The position numbers and the translations under genes are program-made. This document shows positions 52,801 through 60,334 of a stretch of 64,000 nucleotides of DNA, piece after piece. Source of the stretch: Pseudoalteromonas luteoviolacea S2607 (lineage in GTDB: Bacteria; Pseudomonadota; Gammaproteobacteria; Enterobacterales; Alteromonadaceae). The stretch spans positions 1 through 64,000 of the forward strand of contig NZ_AUXV01000003.1 of the NCBI RefSeq assembly GCF_001625575.1, written 5' to 3'. Position 1 is the stretch's first letter. Each line of letters starts with the position of its first letter. The notes beneath the pieces are model-generated. The model did no database searches. It saw nothing but the letters and a program-made list of their open reading frames with translations, and was not told the DNA's origin.

Positions 52801-54628
52801 TACCGATGACGGACGCCTTAAATGGAAGCAGGTCGGTGATAGTTTAGGCTGTAATAGAAAATCGTCGGCTGCTATTACTTATACCTATAACAATCTTAGC
52901 AAGATCGACTCTATTAGTTACCCAAAACTACCAGATACCAAATTTGACTACGACAAGCAAGGAAACCTTATATCCCTAGTATCTGGAGGGATTAAACAAA
53001 CCTACAACTACAACGGGTTAAACCTAGTAGAAAGTGAACAACTGACAATAGATAGTAAGCCAACTTTAAACATAGAATATGGTTACGATGGCTTCGCAAA
53101 TCGTTCATTTATAAAGTACCCTAACGGTACTCACCTGAGCTATAAAATGAACGGATTTGGCGAACCTACTCAAGTTGCTTCGCTCAATAGCGCGGGTTCG
53201 ACCAAGCAGTTTTATGCCGCACAAGTCCAGTATTACCCTCATGGCTTGTTAAAGGGGTTCACTTACGGTAATGGAGTCAAACACTCATCTAACATAAACC
53301 CTTATACATGGCTTCCTGAAACAGTTGAAGATTCAAGGGGATCAACCGCTATAGTAGATTTGCACTACAGTTATGATAGCAATAGCAATGTTACTAGCTT
53401 AATCAACTCTGTTGACCAATCACTAAGCTTAACACATCTAAGCTATGACGGTTTAGATCGCTTAGTTAGTACAGCAGGTGGAAGTAAAATAGGTGGTAGT
53501 ACTATAAGATACGATGCTCTTGGTAACATAACTTATTATAAGACAAAGCGTTCAACACTTACTTATAATTACAATTACACAAATAACCGTCTTGAAAGTG
53601 TCTCGAATGGCAGCAAGAACGTTCGCACTTTTAGCTATGATCATGCAGGCAATGTAACAAACAATGGTCAGTATTCTCTTAGCTATGCAGCTAATAACCA
53701 AATGCTAGAAGCCAATGGAAATAGCTACAGATACGATGGGTTCAATAGGCGTGTAGAACGCAATGAGAAAGGTTCGTTACACTATAGCTTTTACGGGAAG
53801 AACGGCGAGCTTTTTTATACGGAAAAAGGCAATGTTAGTGGAGAAGGTGTAAATTACATCTACCTAGGGAAAAAGCTGATTGCTAAAACGGGTAATGTAG
53901 TACCAAAGCAAAATACGGAACAACAAGGTTACTTACCTTATGGAGACTCTGTTTCTCCAAGTCGGGACGACATAGGATATACCGGCCACAAGTTTGATAC
54001 AGACCTTGGATTGGTTTATATGCAGGCACGATACTATGATCCGGTTATAGGGCGGTTTTATTCGAATGATCCTATTGGGGTCCGTGATATTCATAGCTTT
54101 AATCGTTATGCTTATGCGAATAATAATCCTTATAGGTATACAGATCCAGATGGCAAAAGTTCAAGGCCAACATTGCTGAGAAGACCGTCAAAAGTTGCAA
54201 GAGAAAACAATATTGTTGCGGAAGCAATTACTGGAGTACTAGCGGAGAACCTTCCCGATGGCGCAGCAAAGAACTTTTTTAAAGACACTAACAGTGCTCT
54301 AAAAACTCTGAATAAAGTTGGCCGAAGCGGAGCCATGACTCAAGCTAAGAAAGATGCCAAAGTCCCAAGAACTCAAAGGCCACTATCAGTTGATAAAGTC
54401 AAGATGACAGATGGCAATGGACAAACCATGAAAGACTCTCAAGGTAATGTAGTTTACACTAGAGAATATACGCACCAGACCACAAACGGTAAAACTGTAG
54501 TCATCCAAGACCATTCTGCTGGTCACGAAAAGGGGGGGCAAGGTCCACATTTAAATGTAAGGCCTATAGAAAATACTCGAACAGGGAAAGTTGAAGGTAC
54601 AAAAGCTCATTATGAATTTGATAAATAG
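49886..54628 (+). CDS. Rhs/YD-repeat polymorphic toxin
   Basis: A 1580-residue exported Rhs protein. N-terminal signal peptide (...NVSSQ, ~22), a beta-rich start (YDPISGSLSFAVTDVSLPG), then many YD repeats (for example YDSIGRLTAIDF, YDGLDRLVS, YDHAGNVTN) forming the shell. The core closes with YTGHKFDTDLGLVYMQARYY, GRFYSNDPIG and DPDG (1420-1423), the conserved cleavage region. Residues ~1425-1580 are the variable toxin tip, ending with IQDHSAGHEKGGQGPHLNVRP and HYEF; these are typical of nuclease-like polymorphic toxin tips, but I cannot name the family. The immunity gene starts 12 bp downstream. Unlike PAAR-linked Rhs proteins it has a Sec signal. Confidence 0.92.
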   Translation: MKIKNVIFGAIAASASINVSSQTLTYLEKDTETRALSATAESSSGDAYDPISGSLSFAVTDVSLPGNFELPVEFRRTFSPFSFQSALGDLSSTGMGQWLIDVPYIRAHYVDTSENIYNYNLYKSGKGWGNGYECTHTSEEYTYSVRSGSQKQIYPHTFWQGKLLHIPNQISEPLVKGKGEFEGKQITKSQYLVSSCFTRTDGDGQGFIVTSPNGVKYTFDHEITRPHGLSPPIGNAGRRGMMMATKIEDKFGNTVHYHYSGNKLNKISASDGRVITIHYSGDMISRVSANGRSWYYGYINNKLRTVTLPNNTSWTYPSAFYEQQYRAVAKTKSASYDNPGVCDISDTQDTSVKSFTVATPTGLNIKYGLQNIFHGRHDVFAHVNNPNHLDSIPTYYFTNLNCSVRRNLVFKSISGNIDKDINWQYSYSQNAGLYQSNGNDIPNKVNSAITRRIDVPMPYGKPDSISSANDVKTVTITGEGKKTVFYINRHTNSSVENRIVAEDHVELESNKLLKRVVYNFKIGDNFWDTCGKLDALNSSLPFCDMVTNEAALDNRINLYQRTEKIYDDSASSSTVYKTTYKSYDKYGYPLTIISGNNKPALSSRPNRYDTYSYQHNTDIWELGNIKYHRVQNYETLGTAVSHTNYYSFAPYNVKYISKYGKVQKRFVAYHTDGNIKRIELPNTLSSGSGNQYVEYQLYKRGIPRKVVVPEPKSSTRMARFTEVDDNGWVTSETNFNGVKTSFDYDSIGRLTAIDFQNDDKNTWLDYKITWSGNTQQTIERCALNSYKTACSTGAKFRTINQFDGLGRLTKVTDSDLSDHRAPLYRTRYKRFKYNHLNQNTFTSYVSSSAVESKGITTTFDALGRIKTSSKAGMGTVNYEYISGHEVKVIDAKGNETKNTYHAYSSPDFNKLRLVESPENVTTEVQYDVFGKVKRVTQSGNGISFKETRYYNPAHQLCSIVRSDTGSTTYFKYTDDGRLKWKQVGDSLGCNRKSSAAITYTYNNLSKIDSISYPKLPDTKFDYDKQGNLISLVSGGIKQTYNYNGLNLVESEQLTIDSKPTLNIEYGYDGFANRSFIKYPNGTHLSYKMNGFGEPTQVASLNSAGSTKQFYAAQVQYYPHGLLKGFTYGNGVKHSSNINPYTWLPETVEDSRGSTAIVDLHYSYDSNSNVTSLINSVDQSLSLTHLSYDGLDRLVSTAGGSKIGGSTIRYDALGNITYYKTKRSTLTYNYNYTNNRLESVSNGSKNVRTFSYDHAGNVTNNGQYSLSYAANNQMLEANGNSYRYDGFNRRVERNEKGSLHYSFYGKNGELFYTEKGNVSGEGVNYIYLGKKLIAKTGNVVPKQNTEQQGYLPYGDSVSPSRDDIGYTGHKFDTDLGLVYMQARYYDPVIGRFYSNDPIGVRDIHSFNRYAYANNNPYRYTDPDGKSSRPTLLRRPSKVARENNIVAEAITGVLAENLPDGAAKNFFKDTNSALKTLNKVGRSGAMTQAKKDAKVPRTQRPLSVDKVKMTDGNGQTMKDSQGNVVYTREYTHQTTNGKTVVIQDHSAGHEKGGQGPHLNVRPIENTRTGKVEGTKAHYEFDK

Positions 54629-54640
54629 GAAATATTTCTG

Positions 54641-55051
54641 ATGTGGACAGATTACTTGCAAAACAATAGATCTATTAAAGCAATCTATGATTTTGAACCA
54701 TCGTTGCAAAATATAGAAGTACATGAGTTATCCTTTAAAAGAGACGGCTCCAGCATTTATGTAAGGTTGGATCTGAATGAACTACCAAAGACACTTCCAA
54801 AAAAATGGCAGATAGGTAAATTTAATACTGTGCAGTTAACATTTGATTTTTTTGAAGTATCAGAAATATCAATGAATGGTTGGGGAAATAAGATTAAGGC
54901 GACAATTTCTCTGGAGTCAGATGAAAAAGGGTTGCATGTGAACATTAATGGTGACTTTAGCTTAAATTTCATTGCCGCTGGCGTCGATTTAAACTGTATT
55001 TCTGCATATTGTGACTCTTTAAAAGAGCATTCAGAGCAACCCGAAGCTTAG
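54641..55051 (+). CDS. Immunity protein, Imm50-like
   Basis: A 136-residue cytosolic protein directly after the Rhs toxin gene (12-bp gap), the standard place of the cognate immunity gene. The beta-rich pattern with HELSFKRDGSSIYVRLDL, PKKWQIGKFNTVQLTF and the closing FIAAGVDLNCISAY agrees with my memory of the Imm50 family. AGGAAA lies about 9 bp before the start. It should neutralise the toxin tip by direct binding. A terminator follows at 55091-55115. Confidence 0.75.
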   Translation: MWTDYLQNNRSIKAIYDFEPSLQNIEVHELSFKRDGSSIYVRLDLNELPKTLPKKWQIGKFNTVQLTFDFFEVSEISMNGWGNKIKATISLESDEKGLHVNINGDFSLNFIAAGVDLNCISAYCDSLKEHSEQPEA

Positions 55052-55090
55052 AATAAATAGATATATAGGTTATTTTTCTATCTCGAATCC

Positions 55091-55115
55091 AAAGCCTCGC
55101 ACTCGCGGGGCTTTT
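55091..55115 (+). terminator. Terminator of the Rhs toxin-immunity operon
   Basis: AAAGCCTCGC and GCGGGGCTTT pair over 10 positions (one T-G) around ACTC, followed by TTTTC. It begins 40 bp after the immunity gene stop. Confidence 0.8.
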
Positions 55116-55265
55116 CTGCACCTCTAATACGTAAGGGAGTAAATATAATATTGCCCCTGTAGGTAAATGTTGATATTTTGAACAAGTGCTTTTCAGAATA
55201 CTGATAGTGCGACACAATTTTACTTAATAATGCTTTGGCTGAAAGCTAATGTGCTAAGGAAAAAT

Positions 55266-56156
55266 ATGAACATACCAGAAGTCGATTTGGTGTTAGCTAA
55301 CACCAATGCAACGGTTGTAAGACAAAAACTTCCTCGTACCACCTACGGTTCAAAAGACGCCATAATTCAGATCATTCGTGACGCTGTTGATATGGAAGAA
55401 TCCATACGAAACATTTATGCTTTTGCTTTAGAGGGTAGACCAGATGCTGGCCGTGATAGTTATCTTGCATTCCTAGTTGAATATCAAAATGACCACTTTG
55501 ATTTATTTGACGACAGCGAAATGAACATGGGTAATACATCAAGAGAGTACGAAGTCATATCAATAGTGCAACATATGTCACTGTTGGCAAATCCTAACCA
55601 TCTGCTTTATTCAGTCAAGCGTTTGCCATACCAATTAAGAGATTTACCGCCACTTCAAGCCGCTTGCTTGGTTAAGAGCCAGTCATTCAAACCCTTATTG
55701 CCCAATTGGCAAACATTTCTGGCTACTTTCAACAAAAACATGCAAATATACTCCAAATCAGTTTATCAAACAGAAAATTGGGAAGTTCTTTACGATGAAG
55801 CAAAAGCAGCTTTAAGAGATATCAATGTGTGCTCTATTCATCAGTTTATTTGTAACCTAACAGAATATGCGCAGCTAAATTTAGGGCTGATTCGAGGCCA
55901 TGAATTGCGAGTATTTATTTGCACCAAGGGGAATGAATGCCAAATTTGTTTTGTGCCTGTTGAAAATGCTTACACTGTTTACCAGCAAATAGAAAATCAT
56001 TTAACTGAATTTGTATACGGTGATTTTTTACCCGAGTCTATCATCCGAAGCCCTGGTCAAAGATTGTTGTCGCTCAGTAAAACAGAACTAATGCCCGCTT
56101 GCCAAGATAATTTGTGTTGGGTGTTTAGAGAAAACCAATCTGAGTTTGATGATTAA
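55266..56156 (+). CDS. Hypothetical protein downstream of the Rhs locus
   Basis: A 296-residue cytosolic protein from ATG 55266, which has AAGGA 5 bp upstream; the earlier ATG at 55230 lacks one. No membrane segment or known motif is visible. The sequence is mixed alpha/beta with scattered cysteines near the C-terminus (IFICTKGNECQICFVP). It has its own promoter region after the immunity terminator. By position it could be a further cargo gene or an orphan immunity gene of an older toxin, but its length argues against a simple immunity protein. Function unknown. Confidence 0.6.
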   Translation: MNIPEVDLVLANTNATVVRQKLPRTTYGSKDAIIQIIRDAVDMEESIRNIYAFALEGRPDAGRDSYLAFLVEYQNDHFDLFDDSEMNMGNTSREYEVISIVQHMSLLANPNHLLYSVKRLPYQLRDLPPLQAACLVKSQSFKPLLPNWQTFLATFNKNMQIYSKSVYQTENWEVLYDEAKAALRDINVCSIHQFICNLTEYAQLNLGLIRGHELRVFICTKGNECQICFVPVENAYTVYQQIENHLTEFVYGDFLPESIIRSPGQRLLSLSKTELMPACQDNLCWVFRENQSEFDD

Positions 56157-56827
56157 AAGCAATCATAATAGTATCTTGCTGAAGTATACATTGTTGCAGT
56201 AAGGTACTTAAAAATTACAAGTGATATCCACCTTAAACCTCGCGCCTAAATTTAGCTATTATTAGCTCATTTAATTCTATAGATCTTTTTTACCTTTTAT
56301 TGCGCCTACTATGCTGAATTTAAATGGAATAGTTTGCTAATTTAAATTGGATCTGATGCTGACTTTGTTTGGACTTGCTGCTGAAAGTGATTGGATTTTG
56401 CACCCTTTATTTATTAAGCTAATATCCACCGTAGTAAAACCGCTGAAGAACTATTTCAAGTGTTCGATATCCGAAACATCTATCGCTCTGATGGATTGAG
56501 TGCAAAGTATGTGGCCAAAGCAGGTTCAACTTTACAATCAGAATAACTGCGAGTGTCGCTGATAAAAGTTACTTTTTTGAGCAAGCTCATGCAGACCGAG
56601 TTAGCTTGCAAACCAGAAGCAAACTTATCAAAAATCATTAGCCTTAATACTCCTGCTGAATTTTAATATTTCCAACGCGAGTTGGTACTTTTACTACTAG
56701 AGCGCCTGACAAGATCAGATGTAACGGGTTAAATGAACGGCTATTCTTAATGTGATTTATGCCTTCTTTTCGCCTAGTTAAGCGCAGTCTTGTCATATTG
56801 AAAAAATTACAAAGAACCCCAAACTAG
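56157..56827. pseudogene. Decayed coding sequence, possibly CotH-like fragment
   Basis: About 670 bp with no intact gene but several short open stretches in shifting frames. From 56341 a 53-codon frame includes LMLTLFGLAAESDWILHPLF, which resembles the CotH kinase-like phrase LxGLPAExDWVLHxPF. A second frame (56426-56545) reads EELFQVFDIRNIYRSDGLSAK. These look like relics of one or more genes disrupted by indels, consistent with turnover beside an Rhs toxin locus. The CotH assignment rests on a single phrase. Confidence 0.35.
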
Positions 56828-56944
56828 TCATTTTTTGTTTTTTCTGTGACTTTTCAACTTTTCTCTTTGCTTGCGACCGACCCAAAATAACAGATAAATC
56901 GCAACGATAATGAGTATAAGCGCTAAGCTTCCGGCATTCGTCAT
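56828..56944 (-). CDS. Small single-pass membrane protein, 38 residues
   Basis: A short frame encoding 38 residues: polar MTNAGS, then one hydrophobic segment LALILIIVAIYLLFWVG (~7-23), then a strongly basic tail RKQREKLKSHRKNKK. The charge pattern (polar outside, basic inside) follows the positive-inside rule with the tail in the cytoplasm, which random sequence rarely gives. An in-frame ATG at 56953 would add MVF. The ribosome site is weak. Small proteins of this type often tune larger membrane complexes; cytochrome b561 is the nearest neighbour (118 bp upstream on the same strand... i.e. its stop is at 57063). Function unknown. Confidence 0.5.
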   Translation of the reverse strand: MTNAGSLALILIIVAIYLLFWVGRKQREKLKSHRKNKK

Positions 56945-57062
56945 AAAAACCATAAGCAAAATCCGAAATCAGTTTAATGAATAAACGATAGCGCACTTTG
57001 CTTGAGTTAGCATTGCGCCTAAGTCATTTTCAGGCGCTAAAAAGCTCAATACACAGCTCGTA

Positions 57063-57602
57063 TTAGGCTCTACCTGTCATACGCTTTAACGTGTCGTCTT
57101 TATCAATGACGTGGTGTTTTAATGCGCCTGCGACATGAAGCAAAATTGCAGCACTCAAACAGTAGCCAATTATCCAATGGCTTGCTTTAGAAATTACGAA
57201 TATTGACTCGTTATATGGCACAATACTGTTATCAACAACATTTTCGCTGACTAAAGACAAACCAAAAATATCAACGCCATAGCCACCAAAGCCCGAATAT
57301 AACATGCCACTTACTGGCATCATGAGTGTACCTATAAGCAAAATCCAATGGACTAGATGAGACACTTTTTGTTCCCATTGGCTATGAGCACAATTCGCTT
57401 CTGGGAAGCCTTGAATGAGCCTGTAAATAACGCGGGGGAGAATCAGTAACAGCGCCAAAACTCCCATGCTTTTGTGTATGTCATATAATGCCCAGACCTC
57501 AAAATTAGCCATGTAAATACCAACGATGATTAGGCTCAGCATAGTTATACCGACCAGCCAATGTAATGAGCGGGTCGCTAAAGAGAAGGATGTATTTGTC
57601 AT
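57063..57602 (-). CDS. Cytochrome b561 family protein
   Basis: A 179-residue inner-membrane di-haem cytochrome b of the bacterial b561 (YodB/CybB) type, with four membrane helices and haem-ligand histidines: LHWLVGITML in helix 1, DIHKSMGVLAL in helix 2, LVHWILLIG in helix 3 and HVAGALKHHVID in helix 4. It transfers electrons from quinol to periplasmic acceptors or superoxide. The start at 57602 is chosen over 57632 because AGGA lies 6 bp upstream of it. It is followed by the small membrane protein gene and preceded by a membrane LytTR regulator. Confidence 0.9.
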   Translation of the reverse strand: MTNTSFSLATRSLHWLVGITMLSLIIVGIYMANFEVWALYDIHKSMGVLALLLILPRVIYRLIQGFPEANCAHSQWEQKVSHLVHWILLIGTLMMPVSGMLYSGFGGYGVDIFGLSLVSENVVDNSIVPYNESIFVISKASHWIIGYCLSAAILLHVAGALKHHVIDKDDTLKRMTGRA

Positions 57603-57919
57603 AATGTGTTCCTGTCTAGATACTTTAAACAAAGCCTAATGACAGGGCGAAGCAAAATAAAGCGAGCTGGGGCCACTGGATTAAGTTTGGGGCGTTTTAC
57701 CAACATCCTCCATTCGTCCCAATAGCTATTCTTTGATTTTTATAGATATATTTTTTGAAAGGGCAAAAGCGCTGTTAACCAGTACTCGCAATATTTAGTT
57801 ACAGCGTGTAATAAAGTGTATTATTTGTCATCAATTACAGAGGCCGATTTCAGCGCTAAAAAAACTGTAATCTAGCGATAATAAATGTAAAAGGTATGGG
57901 CGATGTCAGAATGTAGGGC

Positions 57920-58780
57920 TTAACTAAGGGCATCACGCACTGTGGCGCGTTTGCTTTTGCTAACAGGCACCACTTCGCCATTCGACAAACATAAATCACC
58001 GTGACCCGAGCGATGGTTCTTAAGTGAATGGCTCTTAGATAGGTTCACAAGGTAAGAGCGGTGACATCTGACAAACTGACCATCATCAAGCAACTGCTCC
58101 AACTCTTTTAGCGTTTTCCTAACAAGGTGTACGTTATTATTTGTTTTGATCTCAAGGTAGTTTCCACATGCTTGAACAACGTAGATTTCGTCTTGATTAA
58201 GCTCGATGCTTGGATTATCTAACTTCAGTACACTTTGACTGCCTTGATTTGACGGCGCCTGTTCATAGGTTGAAGCTGGCAAACAAGGTGCATTAGATGT
58301 TTTTAGTTGTAACTGGTGCGTATGTGCTGGTTTATCGGAAGCGGGCTGCGTTTCTCCGTCAATCCCACGCATCATTTTCCACACCACGACAATCGCAACA
58401 AAAGCAATTACATGCTTATGCCAGCTATAAAACAAGCTTTCTTGCCAATGCAACTCTTCAGTGTAAACATCAACAAATGTACTTACGAATAGTGCAAAAC
58501 CAATTGCGTAAAAACCTGTCACCGTATAATTTAATATCGGTCTTTGCTGATTACGGGACGCATTCAAGACAAAACATATAGGGGGAGTCATTACAAGCCA
58601 AACACCAAACTCCTTTAAAGACCAGCCTATGGAAGAGATGATGTCTACTTGTTCTTTTGCAATGAGTAAACTGTGGGCCGTGCAATTTAGACATACTGCG
58701 GCTAGCACAAAGAGCCAACCGATTAAAATCAATTGATAATCTTCAAATCGTCTTAGGTTGTTTAGAATCGAATGCCCCAT
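57920..58780 (-). CDS. Membrane-bound LytTR transcriptional regulator
   Basis: A 286-residue protein with about four N-terminal membrane helices (~15-137) and a C-terminal LytTR DNA-binding domain (~190-286): IYVVQACGNYLEIKT, LVRKTLKELEQLL, FVRCHRSYLVN and VPVSKSKRATV are the family blocks. A Pro/Ser/Gln-rich linker joins them. It lacks a receiver domain, so the membrane part probably senses a signal and controls DNA binding directly. AGGGG precedes the start. It is upstream of cytochrome b561 on the same strand with a 317-bp gap, and may regulate it. Confidence 0.85.
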   Translation of the reverse strand: MGHSILNNLRRFEDYQLILIGWLFVLAAVCLNCTAHSLLIAKEQVDIISSIGWSLKEFGVWLVMTPPICFVLNASRNQQRPILNYTVTGFYAIGFALFVSTFVDVYTEELHWQESLFYSWHKHVIAFVAIVVVWKMMRGIDGETQPASDKPAHTHQLQLKTSNAPCLPASTYEQAPSNQGSQSVLKLDNPSIELNQDEIYVVQACGNYLEIKTNNNVHLVRKTLKELEQLLDDGQFVRCHRSYLVNLSKSHSLKNHRSGHGDLCLSNGEVVPVSKSKRATVRDALS

Positions 58781-58891
58781 TTTCGCCCCTGCTATCTATT
58801 TTTCCAAAACCATTAGATGAACAGAGCCAGTGTACCTTTTTATTGAAAAGTAACAACCTAACTCAGTATTTATTAATTTAGCGTCAAATAG

Positions 58892-58960
58892 CGGGCTAAA
58901 AATAGCCCGTGGCGGAGTTTAAATATTATATAACTGCACCAGCGTGGGCACAGTTATATA
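58892..58960 (-). terminator. Two hairpins downstream of the DUF1501 gene
   Basis: TATATAACTG/CAGTTATATA (58927-58936 with 58951-58960) and CGGGCTA/TAGCCCG around AAAA (58892-58909) follow the DUF1501 stop on the minus strand. Neither has a long T-run, but together they probably end the DUF1800-DUF1501 operon. Confidence 0.5.
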
Positions 58961-58970
58961 GCTTGACGTG

Positions 58971-60323
58971 TTAAGCTAACAAATTAGGGATTTGACCAAA
59001 TTTGCTCAAGTTTGGAAAAACATCGTTTAACGTTGTGTCGTCCAAACCAAGCCAACGCCCTAATGAGGCCGCATATTGATCCACAGCCATGGTGGGGATC
59101 AAACGGCCACTGCCGGCGTCGAGTTCATGATTGAACTCAGCTTGAGGAATATCACCGAAAATCGTTCCGCCATTTATTGCCCCTCCCATTAAAAAGTGAT
59201 GGGCTCCCCATCCATGGTCAGTGCCATCGCCATTAATAGCCAACGTTCGACCAAAATCAGATGCAGTGAATAGCGTCACATTATTACTTAATCCCATGCT
59301 TTCCATCGCGCCATTAAATGCGGTCAGTGCGCCATCAAGCGCGGCTTGTAGCCTAGGGAGGCTTCTGACTTGTTCAGAGTGCGTATCAAACCCACCCATC
59401 GCAACCACAAAAATTTGTCGCTTGGTTTGCAGTTGGTCTCGAATTGCAATGGCTCTTGTAACAGACTCTAGTTGACGACCAAGCGACGTTTTTGGAAACT
59501 CTGCAATATTAACCGTTTGACCAGAAATCGCTTGGTTGTACATTGCATTGGCCTCAAATGATTGATTTATTTTTGCACTTAAATCTTGTTCGAGGATGTT
59601 ATTGGTTTGATGTCCAAGTGCACTAAAATGGGCTTGCACCTCATCATTTCCAGCAAACTGTGCCAACACATCAATGGTCGCAGCCTTGCCATCCGTTACA
59701 TGATAAGGCGTGGTGTTTGTTCCTGTGACTAACAAGCCAGCGCTTGAAGTTGTGATTGCAGAGAACGTATTCGCCTGCTGTGCGCCAGAGTTAATCAAGG
59801 CATCATTGAGCTTACCGGCCCAACCAAACTGTGCACCCTCCGCTTTACCAGACATCCAAGTACTTTGCTGATCATTATGCGAAAATAACCTTGATGGTAA
59901 CTTGGCGGTCTCAGCTTGTATTTGGCTTGCAGTCACAGGCTCAAGTAAAGGGCCAACATTACCTACAATTGATAGCTTGCCTTGCTGGTATAAATTTGCG
60001 ATCCCCGCCATTTCTGGAGGTAAAGCAAATTGCCTCCCTGCAAATCTCGCTGGCGTGTTAATTGGTTTTAACCCCGCCAAATCACGTTTGGTTGTATACT
60101 GATTTAGTAATGGCTGTCTAATTTGTGCCCACTTATTATAGCTGTCAGTATCGAACGGAATAACCGTATCATGATTGTCCATTCCACCATATAAAAATAC
60201 ACATACTAATGCGCGGTACTCATCACCTTCTACCGCAGTATTTGCCAAAACTTCTCCCATGTTCAAAATAGAAGAAGCAACTACACTTGCACTCGCACAT
60301 TTCAAGAAATTACGTCTATTCAT
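58971..60323 (-). CDS. DUF1501 family exported protein
   Basis: A 450-residue protein. The N-terminus MNRRNFLKCASASVVAS has a twin-arginine-like RRNFLK motif, so Tat export of a folded protein is likely. The body belongs to DUF1501, a sulfatase/alkaline-phosphatase-like fold: ALVCVFLYGGMDNHDTVIPF near the start, GGFDTHSEQ, ASDFGRTLAINGDGTDHGWG towards the end. Its partner DUF1800 gene lies 11 bp upstream, and AGGAGGTAA in the gap gives strong translation. The pair recurs widely in marine bacteria; no reaction has been assigned to my knowledge. Confidence 0.88.
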   Translation of the reverse strand: MNRRNFLKCASASVVASSILNMGEVLANTAVEGDEYRALVCVFLYGGMDNHDTVIPFDTDSYNKWAQIRQPLLNQYTTKRDLAGLKPINTPARFAGRQFALPPEMAGIANLYQQGKLSIVGNVGPLLEPVTASQIQAETAKLPSRLFSHNDQQSTWMSGKAEGAQFGWAGKLNDALINSGAQQANTFSAITTSSAGLLVTGTNTTPYHVTDGKAATIDVLAQFAGNDEVQAHFSALGHQTNNILEQDLSAKINQSFEANAMYNQAISGQTVNIAEFPKTSLGRQLESVTRAIAIRDQLQTKRQIFVVAMGGFDTHSEQVRSLPRLQAALDGALTAFNGAMESMGLSNNVTLFTASDFGRTLAINGDGTDHGWGAHHFLMGGAINGGTIFGDIPQAEFNHELDAGSGRLIPTMAVDQYAASLGRWLGLDDTTLNDVFPNLSKFGQIPNLLA

Positions 60324-60334
60324 AGTATTACCTC

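Noticed and set aside
56793..56996. 67-codon minus-strand frame in the same place as the 38-residue membrane protein
   Set aside because: Its composition is mixed and unstructured, whereas the overlapping frame gives a clear membrane segment and basic tail, so the latter was preferred.
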